Source of the DNA: Collinsella aerofaciens
Lineage (GTDB): Bacteria; Actinomycetota; Coriobacteriia; Coriobacteriales; Coriobacteriaceae
Assembly: GCF_028209625.1 (NCBI RefSeq)
Contig: NZ_JAQLDU010000025.1
Span: forward strand, 1-14,014
Reading direction: 5' to 3'
DNA: 14,014 nucleotides
Part shown: piece after piece, positions 6,847 through 12,582 of the stretch
Position numbering within the stretch: the stretch's first letter is position 1
Layout of the letters: each line of letters opens with the position of its first letter
The notes under the pieces: generated by a model
Database searches by the model: none
Told to the model about the DNA's origin: nothing
The model's input: the letters and a program-made list of their open reading frames with translations, nothing else
Translations under genes and position numbers: made by a program

Positions 6847-7761
6847 ATGGCCGACAATCGCAAGCGTGCGCCTCGTGGCGGCAAGCAGGCTGCTTCTGGC
6901 TCGCGTCCGATTCGCCGTAACGATCGCGCTGCTGCTTCCAAGGGACAGCGCGACCGCACCCAGGCCGCGCGTCCGCAGCGCGATCGCAACCGCGACGCTG
7001 TCCAGGCTCCCAAGGGCGAGTTTATCGAAGGTCGTCGTGCTGCCGCCGAGGCGCTACGCACTGGTTTTCCCATCAAGTGCGCGCTCATTGCCGAGGGCGG
7101 GGAGCGCGATGCCGCCTCGTCGCGTCTGGTCGATGACCTCAACGCCGCGGGCGTCCGCATTAAGTATGTGCCGCGCGCGCAGCTCGACGCACTGTCGAGC
7201 CATGGCGCTCACCAGGGCATTGCGCTCGAGGTTGGCAACTTCCCCTATGCCGATGTCGCCGATATCCTCGACCGCGCGGGTGACGGACCGGCGCTCGTCG
7301 TGGTGCTCGACCACGTGACCGACGACGGCAACTTTGGCGCCATTGTGCGTTCCGCCGAGGTCGTGGGCGCCGCGGGCGTCATCATCGCCAATAAGCGTGC
7401 CGCCGGCGTAACCGTGGGCAGCTACAAGACCTCTGCCGGTGCCGTCATGCATCTGCCTATCGCGCAGGTTCCCAATATCGCCCGTGCACTCGATGACCTC
7501 AAGGCCGCTGGCTTTTGGGTGGGCGGTGCCTCCGAGCACGCCGAAGGCAGTTGCTGGGATGCTCCCTTCGAGGGTCGCGTGGCTCTCGTCATGGGCTCCG
7601 AGGGCGACGGCATCTCGCGCCTAGTGCTCGAGAAATGCGACTTTTTGACCAAGCTTCCCCAGCGCGGCATGACCGAGAGCCTCAATGTTGCCCAAGCGAC
7701 CACGGCGCTGTGCTTTGAGTGGCTGCGCCGCAACGCCGGCGAGCTCATGGGGGAGGAGTAG
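6847..7761 (+). CDS. rlmB: SpoU/TrmH-family 23S rRNA 2'-O-methyltransferase (RlmB-type)
   Basis: This is a SAM-dependent SPOUT-fold enzyme. RlmB methylates the ribose of a G in the 23S peptidyl-transferase region (Gm2251 in E. coli). Of 304 residues, about 1-56 form an Arg/Lys-rich, low-complexity tail. The L30e-like substrate domain follows (EGRRAAAEAL to about 130), then the catalytic domain with all three SPOUT motifs: motif 1 about 153-172 (DDGNFGAIVRSAE), motif 2 at 247-257 (LVMGSEGDGIS), motif 3 about 275-284 (MTESLNVAQA). ATG at 6847 was chosen over an upstream in-frame TTG (6826) because AGGAGGT lies six bases before it. The exact rRNA target cannot be read from sequence; a related tRNA/rRNA methylase is possible. 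It ends three bases before yacP. Confidence 0.93.
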   Translation: MADNRKRAPRGGKQAASGSRPIRRNDRAAASKGQRDRTQAARPQRDRNRDAVQAPKGEFIEGRRAAAEALRTGFPIKCALIAEGGERDAASSRLVDDLNAAGVRIKYVPRAQLDALSSHGAHQGIALEVGNFPYADVADILDRAGDGPALVVVLDHVTDDGNFGAIVRSAEVVGAAGVIIANKRAAGVTVGSYKTSAGAVMHLPIAQVPNIARALDDLKAAGFWVGGASEHAEGSCWDAPFEGRVALVMGSEGDGISRLVLEKCDFLTKLPQRGMTESLNVAQATTALCFEWLRRNAGELMGEE

Positions 7762-7764
7762 CGC

Positions 7765-8442
7765 ATGTCCAAGAAGAACCGCGCCAAGTCCAAGGCCAAG
7801 CGCTTTGGCGAAGGCTCGGCCAAGCCGATTGTTTCGGCCGCGACCTATGGCGTGGGCGGCAATGCGTTTGCACAGGCTATCGCCGATCCAGTCTCGACGG
7901 TGCGCTCCAACAAGCCCGAGCTGCTGGTGGTTGACGGTTACAACGTGATCCACTGCACGCCGCGCTACGAAAAGCTCGTGTACGACCATTCCGACGATCC
8001 GTATTCCAGCGACGTTCACGATATGGCGCGCACCGCGCTCATCAACGATGTGGCGGCGTTTGCTCAAGGCCGCTACGAAGCCGTAATCGTGTTTGACGGC
8101 GCAGGCAATATCTCCAACGAGCGCCCCAATCTGCCGGCCCGCGGCGTGCGCATCGAGTTTTCGCCGACGGGCGTATCGGCCGACACCGTGGTGCAGAAGC
8201 TCTGCATCGAGGCGCGCGAGGAAGGCCGCGCGTGCTCCGTGGTGTCGAGCGACGGCACGATCCAGGCCGTCGTCATGGGTAAGGGCGTTACGCGCATCTC
8301 GAGCCGCATGCTGGTGGACGAGATCAAGCAGATAGATAACGATGTTCACGAGGCAGAGGAAGCTCCGCAGATCAAGATGACCCTGGGCAGCCGCCTGAGC
8401 CCCGATGCCCTGGCCAAGCTCAAGGCCCTGCGCGGGAGGTAG
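7765..8442 (+). CDS. yacP: YacP/Rae1-family NYN-domain endoribonuclease
   Basis: This is a PIN-like NYN nuclease. The B. subtilis member (Rae1/YacP) cuts mRNA in the ribosomal A site; that role is assumed here by family. The product is 225 residues, longer than the roughly 170 of the Bacillus protein because of a Lys/Arg-rich N-terminal tail (MSKKNRAKSKAKRF) of about 50 residues. The catalytic acidic residues expected for the fold are present: D57 and N60 in LLVVDGYNVIH, D111 in AVIVFDGA, D140 in SPTGVSADTVVQK, D163 in VVSSDGTIQ. GGAGGAG (7752-7758) overlaps the rlmB end, seven to eight bases before the ATG. The pairing cysS-rlmB-yacP is common in Gram-positive bacteria and supports the assignment. 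Confidence 0.86.
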   Translation: MSKKNRAKSKAKRFGEGSAKPIVSAATYGVGGNAFAQAIADPVSTVRSNKPELLVVDGYNVIHCTPRYEKLVYDHSDDPYSSDVHDMARTALINDVAAFAQGRYEAVIVFDGAGNISNERPNLPARGVRIEFSPTGVSADTVVQKLCIEAREEGRACSVVSSDGTIQAVVMGKGVTRISSRMLVDEIKQIDNDVHEAEEAPQIKMTLGSRLSPDALAKLKALRGR

Positions 8443-8484
8443 GGGATTATCCATAGAGACCCGTTTCCCAATTGGCCGGCCCGT

Positions 8485-8513
8485 TGATTTGTAATCAACG
8501 GACTGTGGGTTGC
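8485..8513 (+). other. tRNA-Thr-like relic (anticodon arm and variable region)
   Basis: TGATTTGTAATCA (8485-8497) equals the anticodon-arm core of the intact tRNA-Thr(UGU) at 8693-8705. GTGGGTTGC (8505-8513) equals 8706-8714 of that tRNA. The two blocks are adjacent in the tRNA but separated by seven bases here. The arm still forms a perfect hairpin, CCGTTGA/TCAACGG (8481-8501), with different outer pairs from the tRNA. No acceptor or T arm can be made, so it is not a functional tRNA. It may be a degraded duplicate or an old integration scar. Confidence 0.4.
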
Positions 8514-8581
8514 CGTCGCCAAAACGAATAGTTTTTGGTTTTGGCGAACGGATAAAACTATTCGTTCTGACGAATAGTTTT
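8513..8581 (+). terminator. Three-box hairpin region after yacP
   Basis: ACGAATAGTTTT occurs at 8524-8535 and 8570-8581; its reverse complement lies at 8554-8565. Boxes 2 and 3 form a perfect 12-bp hairpin with a TCTG loop ending in TTTT, a plausible terminator for rlmB-yacP, usable from both sides. A second hairpin, CCGTCGCCAAAA (8513-8524) with 8539-8551 (one bulged A), carries most of box 1 in its loop. Box 1 could instead pair with box 2, which would destroy both hairpins. The U-tract is short. Confidence 0.55.
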
Positions 8582-8606
8582 GAGATATGGTCGGTCGAAG
8601 GGTCTG

Positions 8607-8635
8607 TTGCGCCTCGTCCGCAATTCCTTTATTCT
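8607..8635 (+). promoter_or_regulatory. Promoter of tRNA-Thr(UGU)
   Basis: TTGCGC (8607-8612) and TATTCT (8630-8635) are separated by exactly 17 bases, fitting a primary-sigma promoter. Transcription would start near 8642, about 24 bases before the mature tRNA. TTCGCGCGAA (8644-8653) is a perfect short palindrome in the leader. Confidence 0.6.
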
Positions 8636-8665
8636 TAACTGGCTTCGCGCGAAAGCGCCAAGTGT

Positions 8666-8740
8666 GCCAGTGTGGCGCAACGGTAGCGCAACTGATTTGT
8701 AATCAGTGGGTTGCAGGTTCGATTCCTGTCACTGGCTCCA
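8666..8740 (+). tRNA. tRNA-Thr (anticodon UGU)
   Basis: A full cloverleaf can be drawn: acceptor GCCAGTG/CACTGGC, D arm GCGC/GCGC, anticodon arm ACTGA-TTTGTAA-TCAGT with TGT at 8698-8700, and T arm GCAGG-TTCGATT-CCTGT (one G-U pair). The discriminator is T8737, and CCA is encoded at 8738-8740. It is a single-gene unit with its own promoter and terminator. It reads ACA and, by wobble, ACG codons; the GGU isoacceptor lies at 9547. Confidence 0.97.
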
Positions 8741-8750
8741 TGAGAGTTTC

Positions 8751-8783
8751 GGGCCCTGTCCCCCTGAGGGACAGGGCCCGTTT
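8751..8783 (+). terminator. Intrinsic terminator after tRNA-Thr
   Basis: GGGCCCTGTCCC (8751-8762) pairs perfectly with 8768-8779 around the loop CCTGA, followed by GTTTCTATTT. It starts ten bases after the encoded CCA, so it ends a monocistronic tRNA transcript. Confidence 0.88.
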
Positions 8784-8834
8784 CTATTTATGTCGATAAG
8801 TCAGCGTGTTTGGCGCCAACCAAGCTTCAGGTTT

Positions 8835-8971
8835 GACTCGATCTGTAACACGAAGAAGCTGAAAACCTTTCTTACTGTTACAGAATGAGACGTAAGCGGA
8901 GGTCTCTGCGTAATATCTCGACCTGTAACAGATAGGGGAGAAAATGTTCTCTATATGTTACAGATCGAGAC
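8835..8971. repeat. Two tandem 57-nt palindromic modules, 80-nt period
   Basis: A 16-base box close to GTCTCGATCTGTAACA occurs four times, alternating in orientation: 8835-8850 (+), 8876-8891 (-), 8915-8930 (+), 8956-8971 (-). Each +/- pair has a spacer of exactly 25 bases, and the two pairs start exactly 80 bases apart. The spacers differ in sequence, yet each is itself self-complementary: AAGAAG with TTTCTT in the first, and a near-continuous eight-pair stem (8932-8939 with 8947-8954) in the second. Each module therefore folds into one long hairpin. No protein frame is credible across it. Possible roles are a palindromic repeat element, a regulator array or a structured RNA; I do not recognise the family. 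Confidence 0.7.
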
Positions 8972-9003
8972 AAAAGCCGTGTCGAGCTCGGCTGCCCCCC
9001 CCC

Positions 9004-9149
9004 TGAGCGTGGATTATCGGACGTACGAGCGTGGAAAATCTCCCGCTTAGTGAATGATCGTGGATAATCTGCCACTTTGGCCTTGGGGGCACGCCAATAG
9101 TGGGAGATTATCCACGCTCGATTTCAAACGGGAGAAAATCCACGCTCGA
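9004..9149. repeat. Nested palindrome of five GAGCGTGG-type repeats
   Basis: Copies near CGAGCGTGGATWWTCTCCC lie at 9004-9018 (+, decayed end), 9026-9046 (+), 9056-9076 (+), 9099-9121 (-) and 9128-9149 (-). The inner pair forms a strong hairpin: CGTGGATAATCT (9059-9070) with 9105-9116, then CCACT/AGTGG, then TTGGC/GCCAA. The outer pair (9026-9045 with 9129-9148) matches at 17 of 20 positions, the exception being a central AAA facing AAA. Both pairs share the same centre near 9087. A run of nine C (8995-9003) separates it from the array to the left. It resembles a REP- or MITE-like intergenic element; the family is not recognised. Confidence 0.68.
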
Positions 9150-9362
9150 ATCTGCCGCGGAAGCCCGATCTCGACCTATATATAGGTGCAAATAGGCTGT
9201 TATCGAAGTTCGATCCTGAAGGTGTACTCCACTACGCCAAAGTGTTACCTTGGGAAATGTCACCTCTGTATCCAAAACCACCGTCCTTCATATCCAAACA
9301 CAGCAAAACCGCAGGTCAAAGGTATATAGATACGCCCGGCACCGTGTATCTAGAGGTTTTCG
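9150..9362. other. Gene-free upstream region of the tRNA-tuf operon
   Basis: No coding frame here has a ribosome site or protein-like composition. It holds a 14-bp perfect palindrome, ACCTATATATAGGT (9174-9187). Just before the -35 there is an inverted pair, TAGATAC (9327-9333) and GTATCTA (9346-9352). Either could bind a regulator of the downstream promoter, but nothing identifies one. Confidence 0.4.
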
Positions 9363-9392
9363 TTGACAGCCCCCAAGGTTGCATCGTATTAT
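9363..9392 (+). promoter_or_regulatory. Promoter of the tRNA-Tyr-Thr-Met-tuf operon
   Basis: TTGACA (9363-9368) and TATTAT (9387-9392) are separated by 18 bases, a near-consensus primary-sigma promoter, as expected for a highly expressed operon. The leader can fold with GGTCC...GGACC (near 9416-9435) inside TTCGC...GCGAA. The 18 bases around the -35 recur before rpmG. Confidence 0.8.
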
Positions 9393-9454
9393 CTTTTTCG
9401 TTCGCGGGGGCGGCGGTCCAAAAGACCAAAGGACCTGCGAATACTTGAACGATT

Positions 9455-9536
9455 GGGAGTTTGCCCGAGTGGTTAATGGGGACGGGCTGTAAACCCGTTG
9501 GCTCTGCCTACATAGGTTCGAATCCTATAGCTCCCA
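9455..9536 (+). tRNA. tRNA-Tyr (anticodon GUA)
   Basis: Acceptor GGGAGTT/AGCTCCC, anticodon arm ACGGG-CTGTAAA-CCCGT with GTA at 9489-9491, a long variable arm typical of bacterial tRNA-Tyr, and T loop TTCGAAT. The discriminator is A9536. CCA is not encoded (CCCG follows), unlike the other four tRNAs of the window, so it must be added by the nucleotidyltransferase. Confidence 0.97.
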
Positions 9537-9546
9537 CCCGTCAAGT

Positions 9547-9622
9547 GCCTGTATAGCTCAGTCGGTAGAGCACTTCGTTGGTAACGAAGAGGTCACCAGT
9601 TCAAGTCTGGTTGCAGGCTCCA
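9547..9622 (+). tRNA. tRNA-Thr (anticodon GGU)
   Basis: Acceptor GCCTGTA/TGCAGGC with one G-U pair, D arm GCTC/GAGC, anticodon arm CTTCG-TTGGTAA-CGAAG with GGT at 9580-9582, and T loop TTCAAGT. The discriminator is T9619 and CCA is encoded. It lies ten bases after tRNA-Tyr in the same transcript and reads ACC/ACU codons. Confidence 0.97.
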
Positions 9623-9625
9623 TCC

Positions 9626-9702
9626 GGCGGTGTAGCTCAGTTGGTTAGAGCACACGGTTCATACCCGTGGCGTCACTGGTTCGAATCCAGTCACCGCTAC
9701 CA
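9626..9702 (+). tRNA. tRNA-Met (anticodon CAU), elongator type
   Basis: Acceptor GGCGGTG/CACCGCT, anticodon arm CACGG-TTCATAC-CCGTG with CAT at 9660-9662, and T loop TTCGAAT; CCA is encoded. The initiator's three G-C pairs below the anticodon and the unpaired 1-72 position are absent. The start GGCGGTGTAGCTCAG resembles Gram-positive elongator tRNA-Met. A lysidine-modified tRNA-Ile cannot be fully excluded. It is three bases after tRNA-Thr. Confidence 0.94.
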
Positions 9703-9712
9703 TAGGTAACAC

Positions 9713-9776
9713 GGTGGCTTCTCAATAGTATGTTGAGAGGCCACTATGGTATAAAGGCAAAGTCCCGTCCGGGGAC
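9713..9776 (+). promoter_or_regulatory. tuf leader stem-loops
   Basis: GGTGGCTTCTCAA (9713-9725) pairs with 9733-9745 (13 pairs including two G-U) around a seven-base loop. GTCCC (9762-9766) pairs with GGGAC (9772-9776). No U-tract follows, so these are not terminators. They most likely mark processing between tRNA-Met and the tuf mRNA, or stabilise that mRNA. TATAAA at 9750 could be a -10, but no matching -35 is seen. Confidence 0.45.
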
Positions 9777-9798
9777 GACCTGTTAAGAGGAGGGCTTT

Positions 9799-10989
9799 AT
9801 GGCCAAAGAGAAGTTTGAGCGCACTAAGCCGCATGTTAACATCGGCACCATTGGTCACGTCGACCACGGCAAGACCACGCTGACCGCCGCCATCACCAAG
9901 GTTCTCTCCGAGACCGAGGGCTGCAAGGCTGACTTCACTGCGTTCGAGAACATCGACAAGGCTCCCGAGGAGCGCGAGCGCGGCATTACGATCTCCGTCT
10001 CCCACGTCGAGTACGAGACTGCTGCCCGTCACTACGCTCACGTTGACTGCCCGGGCCACGCTGACTACGTCAAGAACATGATCTCCGGTGCTGCTCAGAT
10101 GGACGGCGCTATCCTGGTCATCGCCGCTACCGACGGCCCCATGGCTCAGACTCGCGAGCACATCCTGCTCGCCCGTCAGGTCGGCGTTCCCTACATCGTC
10201 GTCTTCCTGAACAAGTGCGACATGGTCGACGATGACGAGCTCATCGACCTCGTCGAGATGGAGACCCGTGAGCTCCTCTCCGAGTACGATTTCCCCGGCG
10301 ACGACATCCCCGTCATCCGTGGTTCCGCTCTGGGCGCTCTCGAGGGCGACGCCAAGTGGATGGACGCCATTCGCGAGCTCATGAACGCTGTCGACGAGTA
10401 CATCCCGACGCCTGCTCGTAACAACGACCTTCCGTTCCTGATGGCTGTTGAGGACGTTATGACCATCTCCGGCCGTGGTACCGTTGCTACCGGCCGTGTC
10501 GAGCGCGGTGAGCTTAAGCTCAACGAGCCCGTCGAGATCGTCGGCATCAAGGATACCCAGAACACCGTCGTTACCGGTATCGAGATGTTCCGTAAGTCCA
10601 TGGACTTCTGCGAGGCTGGCGACAACGTCGGTCTGCTGCTCCGCGGCATCAAGCGCGAGGACATCGAGCGCGGCCAGGTTCTCTGCAAGCCCGGTTCGGT
10701 TACCCCGCACACCAAGTTCACCGGTGAGATTTACGTTCTGACCAAGGAGGAGGGCGGCCGTCACACCCCGTTCTTCGATGGTTATCGTCCTCAGTTCTAC
10801 TTCCGTACCACCGACGTTACCGGTACGGTCAAGCTCCCCGAGGGCACCGAGATGGCTATGCCTGGTGACCACATCACCATCGAGGGCGACCTCATTCACC
10901 CGATCGCCATGGAGGAGGGCCTGCGCTTCGCTATCCGCGAGGGTGGCCACACCGTCGGTTCGGGCATCGTCTCCACGATCATTGAGTAA
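9799..10989 (+). CDS. tuf: Elongation factor Tu
   Basis: EF-Tu is the GTPase that delivers aminoacyl-tRNA to the ribosomal A site. The 396 residues are full length. G1 is GHVDHGKT at 19-26, the switch I threonine region is RGITI at 61-65, G3 is DCPGH at 83-87, G4 is NKCD at 138-141 and G5 is SAL at 176-178. Domains 2 and 3 follow to the C terminus with no break. AGGAGG lies seven bases before the ATG. Codon use is strongly biased to C/G-ending codons, as for very highly expressed genes. It is the last gene of a transcript that begins with three tRNAs, the same layout as the E. coli tufB operon. Confidence 0.99.
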   Translation: MAKEKFERTKPHVNIGTIGHVDHGKTTLTAAITKVLSETEGCKADFTAFENIDKAPEERERGITISVSHVEYETAARHYAHVDCPGHADYVKNMISGAAQMDGAILVIAATDGPMAQTREHILLARQVGVPYIVVFLNKCDMVDDDELIDLVEMETRELLSEYDFPGDDIPVIRGSALGALEGDAKWMDAIRELMNAVDEYIPTPARNNDLPFLMAVEDVMTISGRGTVATGRVERGELKLNEPVEIVGIKDTQNTVVTGIEMFRKSMDFCEAGDNVGLLLRGIKREDIERGQVLCKPGSVTPHTKFTGEIYVLTKEEGGRHTPFFDGYRPQFYFRTTDVTGTVKLPEGTEMAMPGDHITIEGDLIHPIAMEEGLRFAIREGGHTVGSGIVSTIIE

Positions 10990-11016
10990 ATAAGCTCTTT
11001 GATATAGCTGACTTAG

Positions 11017-11051
11017 AGAACCCGGCACTTATTTGGGTGCCGGGTTCTTTT
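11017..11051 (+). terminator. Intrinsic terminator after tuf
   Basis: AGAACCCGGCAC (11017-11028) pairs perfectly with 11037-11048 around an eight-base loop, running into TTTT. It separates the tRNA-tuf unit from rpmG, which has its own promoter. Confidence 0.92.
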
Positions 11052-11193
11052 CTGCAATGGATATTGAGCCGTTGCTGGTGTCGAGAGGATCGATAATGGT
11101 CCTGGATGCACCGTCGATTAGATCTCGATGGCTTCATTGATGTGTTCCAAATATGAATGGATCCACCGAGAACCAATTGACTCGAGGTTTTCA

Positions 11194-11223
11194 TTGACAG
11201 CACTTACGTGGAGCTGATAAAGT
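11194..11223 (+). promoter_or_regulatory. Promoter of rpmG-tRNA-Trp-secE-nusG
   Basis: Consensus TTGACA (11194-11199) is followed after 16 bases by GATAAA (11216-11221) or after 18 by TAAAGT (11218-11223). The surrounding GAGGTTTTCATTGACAGC (11184-11201) differs in one base from the tRNA-Tyr operon promoter. The 11054-11183 stretch before it shows no gene. Confidence 0.68.
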
Positions 11224-11268
11224 AACAACTCGTGCCCGTACGGGGCGGAAATGAAAGGTTCAGGATAC

Positions 11269-11418
11269 ATGCGTACTCTAGTTACTCTTGCGTGCACTGA
11301 GTGCAAGCGCCGCAACTATACGACCACCAAGAACAAGTCGACCATGCCTGATCGTATGGAGATCAAGAAGTATTGCCCCTGGTGCCGTCACCACACGCTG
11401 CACAAAGAGACTCGCTAG
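11269..11418 (+). CDS. rpmG: 50S ribosomal protein L33
   Basis: A 49-residue protein of the large subunit, near the E site. It begins [19 protein letters not shown] and ends HTLHKETR, the typical L33 ends, at the usual length. It is the zinc-ribbon (C+) form: C9-x2-C12 and C36-x2-C39 are both intact, so no zinc-free paralogue is implied. An in-frame ATG at 11251 would add six residues (MKGSGY), but family starts agree with 11269. The ribosome site is modest (AAAGG at 11254-11258, AGGA at 11262-11265). tRNA-Trp follows 13 bases after the stop codon in the same transcript. Confidence 0.95.
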   Translation: MRTLVTLACTECKRRNYTTTKNKSTMPDRMEIKKYCPWCRHHTLHKETR

Positions 11419-11431
11419 TCTCTAGTCATAT

Positions 11432-11507
11432 ACGCCAGTAGTTCAATTGGTAGAGCATCGGTCTCCAAAACCGAGTGTTGAGGGTTCGAGTCCTTCCTGG
11501 CGTGCCA
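11432..11507 (+). tRNA. tRNA-Trp (anticodon CCA)
   Basis: Acceptor ACGCCAG/CTGGCGT, anticodon arm TCGGT-CTCCAAA-ACCGA with CCA at 11465-11467, T loop TTCGAGT, and the discriminator G11504 that is an identity element for TrpRS. The 3' CCA is encoded. It sits between rpmG and secE, a position conserved in many actinobacteria and Firmicutes. Confidence 0.97.
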
Positions 11508-11516
11508 GTCATTATT

Positions 11517-11547
11517 CCGTAAGCTCCCACTTGGGGGCTTACGGTTT
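11517..11547 (+). terminator. Stem-loop between tRNA-Trp and secE
   Basis: CCGTAAGC (11517-11524) pairs with GCTTACGG (11537-11544), with an inner CCC/GGG, then TTTACT. The U-tract is weak and no promoter is seen before secE. A leaky terminator or a processing site is therefore more likely than a full stop. Confidence 0.5.
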
Positions 11548-11583
11548 ACTCATGTATAAGCGCATTGCGCGGAGGTAACCCAA

Positions 11584-11922
11584 ATGGCCAACAAGAAGAA
11601 CAAGAAGAAGGCACAGCAGCCGGCACCTGCCAACAACGCTGCCGCCAACTCCAAGGTTGAGGCCAAGAAGGCCGTTGCCAAGAAGAGCGAGAAGGCTGCG
11701 AAGTCTAAGAAGAACGAGAAGCCTGGTTTCTTCGCCCGCACCAAGAAGTATTTCGCTTCGGTGAAGTCCGAGATGAAGCGTGTCACGTGGCCCGATAAGA
11801 AGGAGCTCGTGAACTACTCGGTCGTCGTTTGCGCTTCTCTGATCGTCGTCGGCGTCGTCATCGCTCTGCTCGATGCTGGCTTTGGCGAGGCTCTTGCTCT
11901 GTTCTCTGGATTGAGGGGCTAA
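11584..11922 (+). CDS. secE: Preprotein translocase subunit SecE
   Basis: SecE clamps SecY in the SecYEG protein-export channel. Of 112 residues, 1-47 are an unusually Lys/Ala-rich, low-complexity cytoplasmic tail. The conserved amphipathic helix with VTWPDKKEL is at 67-75, followed by a single membrane helix at about 78-97. This is the short, one-helix form common in Gram-positive bacteria. GGAGGT sits seven bases before the ATG. nusG starts three bases after its stop, as in most bacteria. Confidence 0.95.
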   Translation: MANKKNKKKAQQPAPANNAAANSKVEAKKAVAKKSEKAAKSKKNEKPGFFARTKKYFASVKSEMKRVTWPDKKELVNYSVVVCASLIVVGVVIALLDAGFGEALALFSGLRG

Positions 11923-11925
11923 ACC

Positions 11926-12462
11926 ATGTCTAAGCGTTGGTACGTCGTTCACACTTACTCTGGATACGAGAACCGCGTTAAGTCCGATCTCGAGCATCGC
12001 ATCGAGACTATGGGCATGCAGGACCGTATCTTTGATATCGAGATTCCTATGGAGCGCGTCACCGAGATTAAAGAGGGTGGCAAGCGTGAGACCAAGGATT
12101 CCAAGATCTTCCCGGGTTATGTCCTGGTCCGCATGGAGATGGATGACGATGCTTGGACGTGCGTTCGTAACACGCCTGGCGTCACCGGTTTCCTGGGCGG
12201 CAACGGCAAGCCCGCTCCGCTTTCCCGCGACGAGTACAACAAGATGACTCGTCGTCCCGGTAAGGGCGATTCGCCCAAGCGCACCTCGGTTGATATTCAG
12301 GTCGGCACGTCCGTCCGCGTCACCGATGGCCCGCTTACCGACTTTGATGGCAAGGTCTCCGAGGTTAACACCGAGGCTGGCAAGCTCAAGGTCACGCTGA
12401 TGATCTTTGGCCGCGAGACGCCGGTCGAGCTCGACTTTAACCAGGTCGCTGTCATCGCTTAA
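11926..12462 (+). CDS. nusG: Transcription termination/antitermination factor NusG
   Basis: NusG binds RNA polymerase through its NGN domain and links it to the ribosome or Rho through its KOW domain. The 178 residues match the E. coli protein (181). The NGN domain (1 to about 105) begins with the signature KRWYVVHTYSGYENRVK and contains IFPGYVLVRM and VRNTPGVTGFLG. The KOW domain (123-178) has GTSVRVTDGPLTDFDGKV and ends FNQVAVIA. No actinobacterial N-terminal extension is present. GAGGGG at the secE end serves as ribosome site. The 120 bases after it hold no recognisable promoter or terminator. Confidence 0.98.
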   Translation: MSKRWYVVHTYSGYENRVKSDLEHRIETMGMQDRIFDIEIPMERVTEIKEGGKRETKDSKIFPGYVLVRMEMDDDAWTCVRNTPGVTGFLGGNGKPAPLSRDEYNKMTRRPGKGDSPKRTSVDIQVGTSVRVTDGPLTDFDGKVSEVNTEAGKLKVTLMIFGRETPVELDFNQVAVIA

Positions 12463-12582
12463 GTTTTCGTCCGTTCGCGCGAGCGTGCTTCTTCTGTGAC
12501 TGCTCATCTCAGGAGTGCTTCTAACACGTGCGTGCTTACGATATAGCAAGTACTTCACACTCGTGATTCGAAAGGAATGACC

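Noticed and set aside
6732..7160. Minus-strand 142-codon frame with a protein-like tail
   Set aside because: Mostly antisense to rlmB with no start signal; only the tail within the palindrome is odd, and it is reported there.
8481..8581. T-box riboswitch
   Set aside because: It precedes a tRNA gene rather than a synthetase or amino-acid gene, and no T-box antiterminator consensus is visible.
8835..9149. CRISPR array
   Set aside because: Repeats alternate in orientation, are few and degenerate, spacers are self-complementary, and no cas gene is nearby.
9242..9448. 68-codon plus-strand frame before tRNA-Tyr
   Set aside because: Runs through the TTGACA/TATTAT promoter, lacks a ribosome site and has no domain.
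9697..11028. Minus-strand open frame of 443 codons opposite tuf
   Set aside because: Antisense shadow of EF-Tu, kept open by the same codon bias; no ribosome site or motif.
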